In this document: positions 48,330 to 56,730 of the stretch, in pieces
Layout of the letters: every line of letters begins with the position of its first letter
How positions within the stretch are numbered: the stretch's first letter is position 1
Assembly (NCBI RefSeq): GCF_018100795.1
Contig: NZ_JAGJDY010000011.1
Location: 62,001 to 126,000 of the forward strand
Direction of reading: 5' to 3'
Length of the DNA stretch: 64,000 nt
DNA from: Alteromonas sp. MMG017
GTDB lineage: Bacteria > Pseudomonadota > Gammaproteobacteria > Enterobacterales > Alteromonadaceae
Position numbers and translations under genes: made by a program
The notes under the pieces: generated by a model
Seen by the model: only the letters and a program-made list of their open reading frames with translations
Databases searched by the model: none
Told to the model about the DNA's origin: nothing

Positions 48330-49082
48330 TTAACAGGCTGCCAGTTTAAACTGAATATTAGATTCGACAGCGGCGTTTTGGCCTTGTGCAGGAGAAAACC
48401 ATAAAAAGCGTAGGGCGTAGCGGTATTTATTACCACTAAGGGTAGGGTAGTAGCCTTCATCTACACGGCACTTAATACGGATAAGCTCGTTTTTATCTTC
48501 AGCAGCACCTTGGTAGAAGCCGTTGTCAGCGGTAACCGTTTTGAATTGCCCGCGTTCTCGAATAAAAGACAAGCTAACGGCTATGGTGTCGTCTAGTAAG
48601 CTTAAAGTGTCGAGCCATTGCCCGATTTCTTGTTGGCGAACCTCGGCGGGTTGCTGTAGCCAAAAATGAAGATTGGGTAGGTCGAAACTACATGAACCAC
48701 CTGGAATAGCGAAACGCTGCCTAATGGCACTTAGCAGTTTATCTTCTTTAAGCGCACTGCCAAAGCGGCGGTCAGTTTTTAGCTTTTGCTTAAGATTAAC
48801 AATCGTTTTAAGTGCTTGATCTAATGCGGCACTGTCAATTTTGGGGTGCTGTGACCAGTAAACGAGATTTTTTTCATGGGCATCTAAATCTTTGCTCATG
48901 TCTGAGCGCAAATCTAATCGCTCAATCAAATCGAGTAATTCAAACAACTGCTCAAAGAAAACCATTTGCAGTGGCACACTGTCAGATTTCGCGGTGCTTT
49001 TTAACTGCCCAAGAAGCTGCTCTACGCGCAGATAGTTACGCACTTTTTCCTTTAGGGGAAATTCGAATACAGCTTCGCTCAT
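48330..49082 (-). CDS. zapD: Cell division protein ZapD
   Basis: A 250-residue FtsZ-bundling protein. The start FEFPLKEKVRNYLRVEQLL, the central helical bundle and the C-terminal beta domain (RIKCRVDEGYYPTLSGNKYR, YALRFLWF) match ZapD/DUF1342. ZapD cross-links FtsZ filaments through the FtsZ C-terminal peptide, which is encoded in this same window. Lies between coaE and yacG as in E. coli. Confidence 0.95.
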   Translation of the reverse strand: MSEAVFEFPLKEKVRNYLRVEQLLGQLKSTAKSDSVPLQMVFFEQLFELLDLIERLDLRSDMSKDLDAHEKNLVYWSQHPKIDSAALDQALKTIVNLKQKLKTDRRFGSALKEDKLLSAIRQRFAIPGGSCSFDLPNLHFWLQQPAEVRQQEIGQWLDTLSLLDDTIAVSLSFIRERGQFKTVTADNGFYQGAAEDKNELIRIKCRVDEGYYPTLSGNKYRYALRFLWFSPAQGQNAAVESNIQFKLAAC

Positions 49083-49248
49083 GGATATCCTTAAAACACA
49101 TAGACTTAACCCTAAAGCCTAATGCATGAACTGCCCTAAGCCAAGCCTACTTTCATAATCAATTAAACTTTTGACGAGTTTTAAGGAAAAAAGTTGCAGT
49201 TAAACCGGATTTACGGAAAATTTTCGTTATTTGCACTGTATTTGCCAG

Positions 49249-49893
49249 TTACTGACCGGTGTACTTACTGTGTAGGGTGAGTACTTGCTCATTCAGAAAA
49301 CCGAGGGTTTTACTATTATCGATGACATCATCTGCAGCAGCTAATCGTTCTTTTCGCGTCGCTTGAGATGCCATAATACTTTCAATAATTTGCTTGGTAC
49401 TGCCATCGCGTTGCATGGCTCGTTCAAGCTGCATAGACTCGGGGCAATCTACCACAATTACGCGGTCGCATAATTCTGTGAGGTTGCCCTCAACCAATAA
49501 GGGAACCGATAATATACAATAATGGCTGGTCGCATCAGCTATTTGTTGCAGCATAGTTTTGCGAATAAGCGGATGTAATAATTGATTGAGCCATTGCTTT
49601 TCTTCGCTGCTATTAAAAACTCGTTCTCGTAAAGCAGCTCTGTTAAGGGTGCTATCTTCTAACAAAATAGCGTGCCCAAAGTGCTCGGTTATTTTAACTA
49701 GCCCCTCGCTTCCGGGAATAACAACATCTCGAGCCACTTCGTCGGCATCGATAATATCAATACCTAACGCTGCGAATTGACTTGTAGCGGCAGACTTCCC
49801 GCTACCTATTCCGCCAGTAAGGCCAACGACTATTTTATCATTTGTGTTCGAAGGCACTTTCTTTTCTGCTTCTGTTGTCTTACTTGCAGCCAT
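49249..49893 (-). CDS. coaE: Dephospho-CoA kinase CoaE
   Basis: Cytosolic P-loop kinase for the last step of coenzyme A synthesis. The P-loop is GLTGGIGSGKSA; DADEVARDVV and the QLERAMQRDGSTKQIIESIM lid follow. Two starts are possible: the ATG at 49893, which overlaps the pilD stop as TAATG and gives 214 residues, or the ATG at 49908 inside pilD, giving 219 residues. The former is used here because that overlap style recurs in this genome; neither has a strong ribosome binding site. The N-terminal 15-20 residues are an unconserved polar extension. Confidence 0.95.
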   Translation of the reverse strand: MAASKTTEAEKKVPSNTNDKIVVGLTGGIGSGKSAATSQFAALGIDIIDADEVARDVVIPGSEGLVKITEHFGHAILLEDSTLNRAALRERVFNSSEEKQWLNQLLHPLIRKTMLQQIADATSHYCILSVPLLVEGNLTELCDRVIVVDCPESMQLERAMQRDGSTKQIIESIMASQATRKERLAAADDVIDNSKTLGFLNEQVLTLHSKYTGQ

Positions 49894-50828
49894 TACTGTA
49901 GCGCCCATTTTATATAGTGGGTAATAATCGTGTCTTTATAAAACAGGGTTATCCAACCTGCAACGGCTAAGTATGGTCCGAAGGGGATAGCCAATGATTT
50001 CCCCTTGTTTTGGAATAGCATAATAGCAATACCGGCAATAGCCCCTACAATTGAAGACAGTAAAATGATAATCGGCAAGCCCTGCCAGCCAGTGAAGGCG
50101 CCAAGTGCTGCTAGTATTTTGAAGTCGCCATATCCCATGCCTTCCTTTCCGGTGACTATTTTAAACAACCAGAACACAGACCATAAACTCAAATATCCGG
50201 CGGCGGCACCAATAATGGCGTCAACTGGCCCAACAAAAATGGATTGGGTGCTAAGTAGTAAACCAATCCAAAGCAAGGGGAGGGTAAGTTGGTCTGGAAG
50301 CAGCATTTTATCTAAATCAATAAAAATTAGGGCGATAAGGATATAAGTAAATATCACCGCCCATATTGCTTGCGGCGTTGGGCCAAAATAATAGGCGGCG
50401 AACGTACAGGTTAGTGCCGTGAATAACTCTACTAACGGATAGCGAATTGAAATAGGGGTTTTACAGTTTGAACATTTTCCGCGAAGGAATAGATAGCTAA
50501 TGATAGGAATATTTTCCCATGCCCGAATTTTGTGACCGCAACTCGGGCAGGTGCTATCTGGCTTAGCCAAATTAAACGTTTCAGGGGAAGATTGTGCACT
50601 AGCTTCTAGAGCCGCGTTTTTCTTGCTACCGGTTGTATGGCTATCTGTTACATCGCTATCAGTTTCACTAAAGTAACTGGCGTATTCCTGCTTCCAACTG
50701 TTTTCCATCATAATGGGCAAGCGATGAATAACCACATTTAAAAAGCTTCCTACCATTAAGCTCACCACAAAAACAAATAGGTAGAATAACCACGGGTATA
50801 ATTGGCTGGTAAGCAATATCGCTTCCAT
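49893..50828 (-). CDS. pilD: Type IV prepilin peptidase/methyltransferase PilD
   Basis: A 311-residue polytopic membrane aspartyl protease that cleaves prepilins after Gly and N-methylates the new N terminus. The cytoplasmic loop has the four-Cys zinc motif (CPSC, CSNC, around residues 93-120) followed by IPIISYLFLRGK and SIRYPLVELFTA. Catalytic Asp are in FIDLD and GYGDFK. A 30-residue insert rich in Ser/Thr/Asp (about 48-85) lengthens the first loop compared with Pseudomonas PilD. It processes PilA encoded in the same operon. Confidence 0.96.
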   Translation of the reverse strand: MEAILLTSQLYPWLFYLFVFVVSLMVGSFLNVVIHRLPIMMENSWKQEYASYFSETDSDVTDSHTTGSKKNAALEASAQSSPETFNLAKPDSTCPSCGHKIRAWENIPIISYLFLRGKCSNCKTPISIRYPLVELFTALTCTFAAYYFGPTPQAIWAVIFTYILIALIFIDLDKMLLPDQLTLPLLWIGLLLSTQSIFVGPVDAIIGAAAGYLSLWSVFWLFKIVTGKEGMGYGDFKILAALGAFTGWQGLPIIILLSSIVGAIAGIAIMLFQNKGKSLAIPFGPYLAVAGWITLFYKDTIITHYIKWALQ

Positions 50829-50937
50829 AAAATAGCGTTCTCTTTTTTATTTTAGTTAATAATGCAAAAAAGGCCTGCGCTGGGCAAGCCTAATCATGTG
50901 TAGAGCACAAACAAAACAAGTGCCAGCTGGCAAAAAG

Positions 50938-52149
50938 TTATACCACATTACCCATTTCAAATATGGGAAGGTACATGGCAATAATAAGGCCGCCAATCAC
51001 CACGCCGAGCACTGCCATGATCATTGGCTCTAATAAGCTGGTTAAGCCATCGACCATATCATCCACTTCAGCTTCATATATTGTTGCTATTTTACTGAGC
51101 ATTTCCTCAACCGAGCCAGATTCTTCACCAATGGCGACCATTTGCGTCACCATATCAGGAAATACATTGGTAGCGCGCATGGAGATATACATTGGCATAC
51201 CGCCAGCCACTTCTTTTCTAATATATAAGATAGCGTCTCTAAATACCGCATTACCTGACGCGCCCGCTGCCGATTCAAGTGCGCCAATTAAAGGTACACC
51301 GGCAGCAAAAGTAGTTGCGAGGGTACGAGTAAATCGCGCAATACTGGCTTTTTTGAGAATGTTTCCGATAACAGGAATTTTAAGTATGCCTTTATCAACT
51401 TTGTCGCGAAAGCTTTGGCTTTTCTTATGAGCACGCATAAATAAGTAACCAGCGAAGAAAGTGCCTGCGCCTATGAAAATACCGTAGTTTTGAACAAAAT
51501 TTGAAATTGCGAGTACGAATAGCGTAAATGCAGGAAGCTCGGCACCGAAGCCGCTGAAGATTTCTTCAAATTGAGGCACAACGAAAACCAGTAAGATAGT
51601 GGTTACAATAAATGCGACCACCACTACAGCAATGGGATAAAACATCGCTTTTTTAATTTTTGATTTAAGTGCTTCAGATTTCTCTTTATAGGTGGCTATT
51701 CTATCGTAAATGGTTTCAAGTGCACCAGATTGCTCTCCAGTAAATACTAAGTCGCAATATAGGTCATCGAAATATTCAGGATGTTTACGGAGTGAATTTG
51801 AAAGAGGGTTACCAGAGCGTACTTCATTGGCAATTTCGTTAAGTAGTTTTCGCATTGATGCTTTAGCATGACCTTGCGCTACCATATCTAATGATTGAAT
51901 AAGTGTTACACCAGCAGAGAGCATAGTGGCTATTTGGCGAGAAAAAACAGATATATCTGCAGCAGTGATTTTTTTCTCTCTAGCACCAAACAATGGTTTA
52001 GCGAACTTTTTAACTCGATTGGCTGATATGCCTTGGCGTCGCAATAGGTTTTTCGCTTCAGACAGGGATGTGGCTGAAATTTCACCCTTAAGCTTATTCC
52101 CTTTTCGATCTTTACCTTGCCATATAAAAGTAGTTGCTACTTTAGCCAT
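50938..52149 (-). CDS. pilC: Type IV pilus inner-membrane platform protein PilC
   Basis: A 403-residue GspF-family protein with two tandem GspF domains and three membrane helices. The ATG at 52149 (MAKVATTFIWQGKDRKGNKL) has AGGGG before it and gives the usual N terminus; a longer TTG frame would start inside the pilA terminator. Family blocks: DISVFSRQIATMLSAGVTLI, FYPIAVVVVAF and MVAIGEESGSVEEMLSKIA. It anchors the pilus base and works with the ATPases PilB and PilT. Normally pilB lies immediately upstream; here the upstream neighbour is pilA itself. Confidence 0.95.
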   Translation of the reverse strand: MAKVATTFIWQGKDRKGNKLKGEISATSLSEAKNLLRRQGISANRVKKFAKPLFGAREKKITAADISVFSRQIATMLSAGVTLIQSLDMVAQGHAKASMRKLLNEIANEVRSGNPLSNSLRKHPEYFDDLYCDLVFTGEQSGALETIYDRIATYKEKSEALKSKIKKAMFYPIAVVVVAFIVTTILLVFVVPQFEEIFSGFGAELPAFTLFVLAISNFVQNYGIFIGAGTFFAGYLFMRAHKKSQSFRDKVDKGILKIPVIGNILKKASIARFTRTLATTFAAGVPLIGALESAAGASGNAVFRDAILYIRKEVAGGMPMYISMRATNVFPDMVTQMVAIGEESGSVEEMLSKIATIYEAEVDDMVDGLTSLLEPMIMAVLGVVIGGLIIAMYLPIFEMGNVV

Positions 52150-52192
52150 GAGAGCCCCTGCGTATAGTTTGCCTAAAACGTGTGCATCTAGT

Positions 52193-52220
52193 AACAAAAA
52201 AGCCCAGTCGAAACTGGGCT
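52193..52220 (-). terminator. Terminator between pilA and pilC
   Basis: The stem AGCCCAG / CTGGGCT (52201-52207 with 52214-52220) is followed on the minus strand by a run of T. It would let most transcripts end after pilA, with some read-through to pilC and pilD, giving much more pilin than assembly protein. Confidence 0.85.
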
Positions 52221-52239
52221 AAGTACTAAAAAAGTTTGC

Positions 52240-52659
52240 TTAGCAAAGGGTGCCAGGGTTACATGTCGCTGCCCAAGTTACCTTTCCTGAACCGAAAGTA
52301 GGAGTTAGTGTATAGGTTGAATTCTTAATATCTGAATCAGTAGCTGCTGTTGCTACAATAACACCTGCTGTGGTCTTAAGACCGATAACTCCACTACCAG
52401 CAGTTACATCTGCCGGAATACCGTTCGAGCCTGAAGTGCCTCCAGTACAGGCTGTTAAAGCTCCAGTAGTTTGAGCGCAAATCTCAACAGCAGTTTTTGC
52501 TGCGGCAGTAGCATTCGTTACTTCAGTAAATTTAGCTTTCTGGGTATAACCCTGATAAGCAGGTAAAGCGATTGCCGCCAAAATACCGATAATGGCAACA
52601 ACGATCATTAGTTCGATTAGGGTGAAACCCTTTTGGTTTTTATTATTCATGTTCATCAT
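52240..52659 (-). CDS. pilA: Type IV major pilin PilA
   Basis: A 139-residue prepilin. A short basic leader ending in Gly ([11 protein letters not shown]) is followed by the class III signal [20 protein letters not shown], with Phe+1 and Glu+5. PilD cuts after this Gly. The globular part is Gly/Thr/Ala-rich with two Cys pairs (C in [13 protein letters not shown] and TCNPGTLC), the second closing the usual D-region loop at the C terminus. The start has GGAGAA about eight bases before. It has a near-consensus promoter and its own terminator. Confidence 0.95.
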   Translation of the reverse strand: MMNMNNKNQKGFTLIELMIVVAIIGILAAIALPAYQGYTQKAKFTEVTNATAAAKTAVEICAQTTGALTACTGGTSGSNGIPADVTAGSGVIGLKTTAGVIVATAATDSDIKNSTYTLTPTFGSGKVTWAATCNPGTLC

Positions 52660-53021
52660 GGTTTTCTCCGGGACGTGTATAGCACGTTAAGTTTAAATGT
52701 AATTCAAATTGACGTTTATACCCGAGTCGTCCTTAAACGCCCCTGGTACTTGAATCTAAGTATATAAATTAATTGGTCAGTGACAAGTATGCAGAAAAAT
52801 ACCTATGTCTGACTTTTTCAGTATGACACGTTCAATTAGTGCTTTGCAGCCCTATGTTGTTGAACTTTGGTATGAATTTACAACTTTCGTACGTATAGAT
52901 AACTATACTACGTAGAACGAAACCGATGAAACGTACCTACAAAGTAGTAAAGCGACTTTATACCTAAGCACGTTATTTGAACTGTTACATGTGAACTTAA
53001 CGCAAGATATTCGCAACCTTT
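52660..53021. other. pilA upstream region
   Basis: About 360 AT-rich bases between pilA and nadC, both leftward. It holds the pilA promoter at 52759-52786 and a short dyad GTATAG-ATAA-CTATAC (52893-52908). No gene was seen. No clear nadC terminator or sigma-54 promoter was recognised. Confidence 0.5.
52759..52786 (-). promoter_or_regulatory. Probable sigma-70 promoter of pilA
   Basis: Read on the minus strand: TTGTCA (52786-52781), a 16-base spacer and TATACT (52764-52759), each five of six to consensus. It predicts an untranslated leader of about 90 bases. Many pilA genes use sigma-54 instead; no -24/-12 GG/GC element was seen. Confidence 0.65.
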
Positions 53022-53876
53022 TTACGCTAAGTTCACTCTTAGTGATAAATCAATTGCTTGCACGTTCTTGGTTAATGCACCAGATGAAATATAGTCTACA
53101 CCCAGTGTTGCTAGCGACGATAACCGTTCATCGGTAATGTTACCTGACACTTCCAGTTTACATTGCCCTTGGGTTAGCGCTACTGCCTTTTGGATCTGTT
53201 CGTTGCTAAAGTTATCCAACATAACGATGTCAGCCCCTGCAAGAAGTGCTTGTTGTAATTCATCTAAGCTTTCTACTTCTACTTCAACAGGCTTACTAGG
53301 TTTCATTTCTTTGGCGCGGCTTATTGCTTTCTCTATAGAGCCGCAGGAAAAAATGTGGTTTTCTTTAATTAAGAACGCATCAAACAAACCGATACGATGA
53401 TTTTGCCCGCCGCCACAATTCACCGCGTACTTCTGTGCCATGCGAAGACCAGGGAGGGTTTTGCGCGTATCAAGAATTTTAGTGTTGCTTCCTGCAAGCA
53501 ATTTAGCGTAGCTTGCCGTCACTGTCGCCGTAGCAGAAAGGGTTTGCAGAAAGTTAAGTGCTACACGCTCGGCAGTCAGAATGGCGCGAGCCGAGCCTGT
53601 TAAGGTAAGCAGAGTAGTATCGGCCTCTACGGTGTCGCCGTCTTTCACTTGCCATACTAATTCTAGGCTCTCATCAATTAACGCAAACGCTTGCTCAACC
53701 CAAGCTACGCCGCAAATAACACAATGCTCACGGGTAATAATAGTGGCCGTCGCGTTTTCGCTTTCATCTATTAAATTCGCAGTAATGTCGTTATGCGCGT
53801 TAAGCTCGCCACCTAAATCTTCAATAAGTGCGAGAGAAACTTGTTCGCGGATGGCGTTAATGTCGGGTGAAATCAT
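53022..53876 (-). CDS. nadC: Nicotinate-nucleotide pyrophosphorylase NadC (quinolinate phosphoribosyltransferase)
   Basis: A 284-residue cytosolic enzyme converting quinolinate and PRPP to nicotinate mononucleotide in NAD synthesis. Family blocks: EDLGGELNAHNDITANLI, ERVALNFLQTLSATAT, ILDTRKTLPGLRMAQKYAV, GGGQNHRIGLFDAFLIKENH, EVEVESLDEL, DIVMLDNFS and VSGNITDERLSSLATLGVDYIS. Length normal. It is the second gene of a leftward pair starting with the retropepsin-like protease; nadC next to pilA and ampD is a common gammaproteobacterial arrangement. Confidence 0.97.
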   Translation of the reverse strand: MISPDINAIREQVSLALIEDLGGELNAHNDITANLIDESENATATIITREHCVICGVAWVEQAFALIDESLELVWQVKDGDTVEADTTLLTLTGSARAILTAERVALNFLQTLSATATVTASYAKLLAGSNTKILDTRKTLPGLRMAQKYAVNCGGGQNHRIGLFDAFLIKENHIFSCGSIEKAISRAKEMKPSKPVEVEVESLDELQQALLAGADIVMLDNFSNEQIQKAVALTQGQCKLEVSGNITDERLSSLATLGVDYISSGALTKNVQAIDLSLRVNLA

Positions 53877-53894
53877 GATGGCTGCTGTTTAGAA

Positions 53895-54425
53895 TTAAAG
53901 GGTACGCAATATTAACCAATCTCCGCGCTGAGTAAACTCTAATTGCCGTAAAACACTCATTCCAAGCAAGATATGTTCACTTTGCATACCGGGGTTTAAG
54001 TTTGCGCTAACATTGTTTAATACAATGTCGCCAATTCGAAGGGTATCGATACGTGATTCAGCAACGGTAACGGTTCCATTCGCCGTATTGGCTAAGCCTT
54101 TACGACCAGCTTGTAGTTGCAGCCTCTGGGCTAAATGAGCAGGAATAGACACATCGGTAGCACCGGTATCAACCAAAAATACCACTTCCTCGCCATTTAT
54201 ATAACCAGAAGTAACATAGTGACCAGCCCGATTCTGCTTCAAACGCACTTCTGTTTGAGACCCAATACGCTGTGACTGGGGCTCGCTATTCGGGTTAACT
54301 TGCTTATCGAGCAAGCCAGAAAAAACATAGACCAGTAGGCCAAACCCACAAATCCACGCCAGCACCACCATATACTTACCAGCAGAACTCTCGCCCACAG
54401 AATCATCTTCACTCATATAAAACAT
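53895..54425 (-). CDS. Membrane-anchored retropepsin-like aspartic protease (TIGR02281 type)
   Basis: A 176-residue protein with one N-terminal membrane helix (about 19-41, YMVVLAWICGFGLLVYVFSG) and a clan AA single-lobe aspartic protease domain. The active site is FLVDTGATDVSIP (Asp-Thr-Gly) and the second family block is ILLGMSVLRQLEF. Single-lobe enzymes act as dimers. The domain faces the periplasm if the helix is N-in. The substrate is unknown. Its gene stop is 18 bases from nadC, so the two are probably co-transcribed. Confidence 0.88.
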   Translation of the reverse strand: MFYMSEDDSVGESSAGKYMVVLAWICGFGLLVYVFSGLLDKQVNPNSEPQSQRIGSQTEVRLKQNRAGHYVTSGYINGEEVVFLVDTGATDVSIPAHLAQRLQLQAGRKGLANTANGTVTVAESRIDTLRIGDIVLNNVSANLNPGMQSEHILLGMSVLRQLEFTQRGDWLILRTL

Positions 54426-54514
54426 CTCACTTCTTTTTATCGTTCTCTTTATACCGCCTTTCTACGTACATATAAATGTATCGGCCTAACTAATAGAGTT
54501 CGTAACCATTTATT

Positions 54515-54731
54515 CCTTGTGCAGCAGGGAGCTGCATTTCTTTCTATTCTCAAAATTATTAGCGATCTAATAAGTGTAAGGTGAGAGTGAAGATAAAGCC
54601 GTCTGCAGACGAGCCTCCATGGATGGATTCACGGCGTGCTGTGTCTCAAACTCACCTTTCACTAAAAATGTTGATATGAGTTCCAATCAAGTAGCCGTTC
54701 GTCAAAGTAGTAAGACAACATCCATTTAAAA
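54515..54731. repeat. Tandem palindromic repeat, unit 1 (217 bp)
   Basis: Begins CCTTGTGCAGCAGGGAGCTG and ends CATCCATTTAAAA, the same borders as unit 2. It contains the core GCCGTCTGCAG...CCTCCATGGATGGATTCACGG but lacks a 14-bp hairpin arm (CATGGATGCTGCAG) present in units 2 and 3. Its outer arms GGTGAG and CTCACC still pair, but the inner arms no longer match, so the long stem is broken here. Confidence 0.85.
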
Positions 54732-54966
54732 CCTTGTGCAGCAGGGAACTGCACTTCTTTCTGTTTTCTAAAAATACTAGCAATCTATAGTAAGTGTAAG
54801 GTGAGTCTGGGGGTAAAGCCGTCTGCAGCATGGATGCTGCAGCCGAGCCTCCATGGACGGATTCACGGCGTGCTTTACCCCTAAACTCACCTTTCACTCA
54901 AAATGTTGATATGAGTTCCAATCAAATAATCATTTGTCAAAGCAGTCAGCCAGCATCCATTTAAAA
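54732..54966. repeat. Tandem palindromic repeat, unit 2 (235 bp)
   Basis: Same borders as unit 1. The outer arms GGTGAGT and ACTCACC (54800-54806, 54885-54891) plus inner arms GGGTAAAGC and GCTTTACCC (54811-54819, 54872-54880) form a long stem. Inside lies a perfect small hairpin CTGCAGC-ATGGAT-GCTGCAG (54823-54842). The arm sequences differ from unit 3, yet both pair, which is covariation. Confidence 0.88.
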
Positions 54967-55123
54967 CCTTGTGCAGCAGGGAACTGCATTTCTTTCTATT
55001 CTCAAAATTATTAGCGATCTAATAAGTGTAAGGTGAGAGTGAAGATAAAGCCGTCTGCAGCATGGATGCTGCAGCCGAGCCTCCATGGATGGATTCACGG
55101 CGTGCTTTACCTTCACTCTCACC
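54967..55123. repeat. Tandem palindromic repeat, unit 3 (about 157 bp, right end missing)
   Basis: Left half nearly identical to unit 1 over about 85 bases. It forms the best stem: GGTGAGAGTGAAG (55032-55044) with CTTCACTCTCACC (55111-55123), 13 perfect pairs, then TAAAGC with GCTTTA. Inside is CTGCAGC-ATGGAT-GCTGCAG (55055-55074). The unit stops at the end of the right arm and lacks the spacer of about 75 bp seen after units 1 and 2. Confidence 0.88.
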
Positions 55124-55216
55124 ATGCACAGATACGCAGTGCGTTAAGCTTGTGCCTGTGGGCGGCTGGTGTCACACTGTTATTAATGAAAACAACGTAA
55201 CGAATTTTCAAATTAT

Positions 55217-55798
55217 ATGGTGTTATACGAGCCCGCGACGCTAATTGATTGCCCCCATTATGATGAACGGCCCGACGAAAACGATGTGAGCGTGTTGGTT
55301 ATTCACAATATTTCGTTGCCTCCCTCACAGTTCGGTACATCAGGCATTCGTGAATTGTTTACCGGTACGTTAGACCCTGATGAACACCCGTTTTATAAAG
55401 AAATAGCAGGTATTAGGGTGTCTGCGCATTGCGTTATTTACCGCACCGGTGAGATAGAGCAGTTCGTGCCCTTTAATAAGCGGGCGTGGCATGCAGGGTT
55501 ATCAACGTTTCAAGGCCGCTCTCGTTGTAACGACTTTACCATTGGTATCGAGTTAGAAGGCACTGATACTTTGCCTTACACAGATGCCCAATATGAACAA
55601 CTTTCGAGATTGAGTAAGTTTATATTGCAACAATACCCGCAAATTTCGTTAGGGCGTATAGTAGGCCATAATGATATTGCGCCAGGGCGAAAAACCGATC
55701 CGGGTGTTGCGTTCGATTGGGCACGCTACAGACAGTTACTCGATTTAAATAGCATCTTAAGAGACACCCCAAGAAACATCATAAACAAAAAAAGATAA
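55217..55798 (+). CDS. ampD: N-acetyl-anhydromuramyl-L-alanine amidase AmpD
   Basis: A 193-residue cytosolic zinc amidase that cleaves anhydro-muropeptides during wall recycling and thereby keeps AmpR/AmpC induction low. Zinc ligands fit LVIHNISLP (His), WHAGLSTFQGR (structural) and VGHNDIAPGRKTDPG (His, Asp). CNDFTIGIELEG is the usual central block. No good ribosome binding site precedes the ATG. ampE follows 62 bases later. No ampC or ampR lies in the window. Confidence 0.96.
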   Translation: MVLYEPATLIDCPHYDERPDENDVSVLVIHNISLPPSQFGTSGIRELFTGTLDPDEHPFYKEIAGIRVSAHCVIYRTGEIEQFVPFNKRAWHAGLSTFQGRSRCNDFTIGIELEGTDTLPYTDAQYEQLSRLSKFILQQYPQISLGRIVGHNDIAPGRKTDPGVAFDWARYRQLLDLNSILRDTPRNIINKKR

Positions 55799-55860
55799 AT
55801 AGGGCGCTTAACCGCTAGTCCATTACCCCATAATTCAGCATTTCTACGGTAGGGAATAAC

Positions 55861-56730
55861 ATGATACTAATGAGTTTACTGCTGGTATTAAGTCTTGAAA
55901 GGCTTATTACTAAAACACCGGTATGGCACATCGAGCGTTATGCAGTTGCCTATCAAAATTGGCTTTACGAGCGAAAATGGCTAGAAGAAGACACGTCATC
56001 TGTAGCCTTCTATTTATATATGTTACTGCCAGCGCTAATAATAGGGTTAATTGAGCATTGGCTGTTCGGTGCTTTTCTTACCTTTATAGAACAAAGTGTG
56101 ATTTTGTTTCTATGTATAGGCTGCCCTGTATTGCGCGCCACTTACAAATGCTTTTTGAATGCCGCAGACCGTGGCGATTTACAGGCTTGCAGCATGTACA
56201 CCGACCAACTAGGGCATTGCGGTAGCGAGCGTGATAGCGACGGTACGGCCATAGCTGAAGGGAAAAGCTTCGGGCAACACCTTACTTGGCTGAACTACCA
56301 ACATTATGCAGCGGTTATGTTGTGGTTTATTGCATTTGGCGCACCGGGCGCTGTGTTCTACTGTTTCAGTAGAAGCGCCACAGAGCGTTTTTGTGCATCT
56401 CAGCATCCGTTGTCTATGGCGGCAGGCAAGTTAATGTATGCGCTTGATTTTATTCCGGTACGTATTACCGCTTTTGGCATGCTGATGATGGGGCACTTTT
56501 CCCGCGCGCTGCCTGAATGGTTAAAGGACGGCTTATCATTGAATATTTCGGCGTATGACTTACTTACTCGAGTGTCGTCGAAAGCGGAGATGTTAACGCC
56601 CGAAGAGTCTAAAGCTCAATCGGAAAATGCTGCGGTAGAGCCTAAAGTGTTGGTCAAGTTAGCAAAACGTAATGTTATTTTTCTGCTCGTAATTACCTCT
56701 GCGCTTACCGTTATAGGCACCCTAGCTTAA
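55861..56730 (+). CDS. ampE: AmpE, inner-membrane protein of the ampDE operon
   Basis: A 289-residue polytopic membrane protein with membrane segments near 50-68, 72-95, 143-163 and 268-288. The conserved start (LSLERLITKTPVWHIERY) and HYAAVMLWFIAFGAPGAVFYCF, with C-terminal RNVIFLLVITSALTVIGTL, match AmpE. Its role is not well defined; it has been proposed as a sensor or transporter connected with beta-lactamase induction. Co-transcribed with ampD by position. Confidence 0.92.
   Translation: MILMSLLLVLSLERLITKTPVWHIERYAVAYQNWLYERKWLEEDTSSVAFYLYMLLPALIIGLIEHWLFGAFLTFIEQSVILFLCIGCPVLRATYKCFLNAADRGDLQACSMYTDQLGHCGSERDSDGTAIAEGKSFGQHLTWLNYQHYAAVMLWFIAFGAPGAVFYCFSRSATERFCASQHPLSMAAGKLMYALDFIPVRITAFGMLMMGHFSRALPEWLKDGLSLNISAYDLLTRVSSKAEMLTPEESKAQSENAAVEPKVLVKLAKRNVIFLLVITSALTVIGTLA

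Larger units (their letters stand above)
54426..55216. other. Long intergenic region made largely of tandem palindromic repeats
   Basis: About 790 bases between the leftward protease gene and rightward ampD. From 54515 to about 55123 it is a three-unit tandem repeat (described separately). The short ORFs seen here on both strands are translations of the repeat units and have no support as genes. No promoter for ampD was recognised; about 90 bases of AT-rich sequence separate the array from ampD. Confidence 0.8.

Noticed and set aside
54652..54897. 81-codon leftward ORF within the repeat array
   Set aside because: It is only the translation of a palindromic repeat unit; there is no ribosome binding site, and the same peptide pattern recurs from the other units.
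54515..55123. CRISPR array
   Set aside because: The units are over 150 bp, internally palindromic, and their spacers are homologous to each other rather than unique.
55062..55244. 60-codon rightward ORF just before ampD
   Set aside because: It starts inside repeat unit 3, runs into the ampD start and has no supporting signals.
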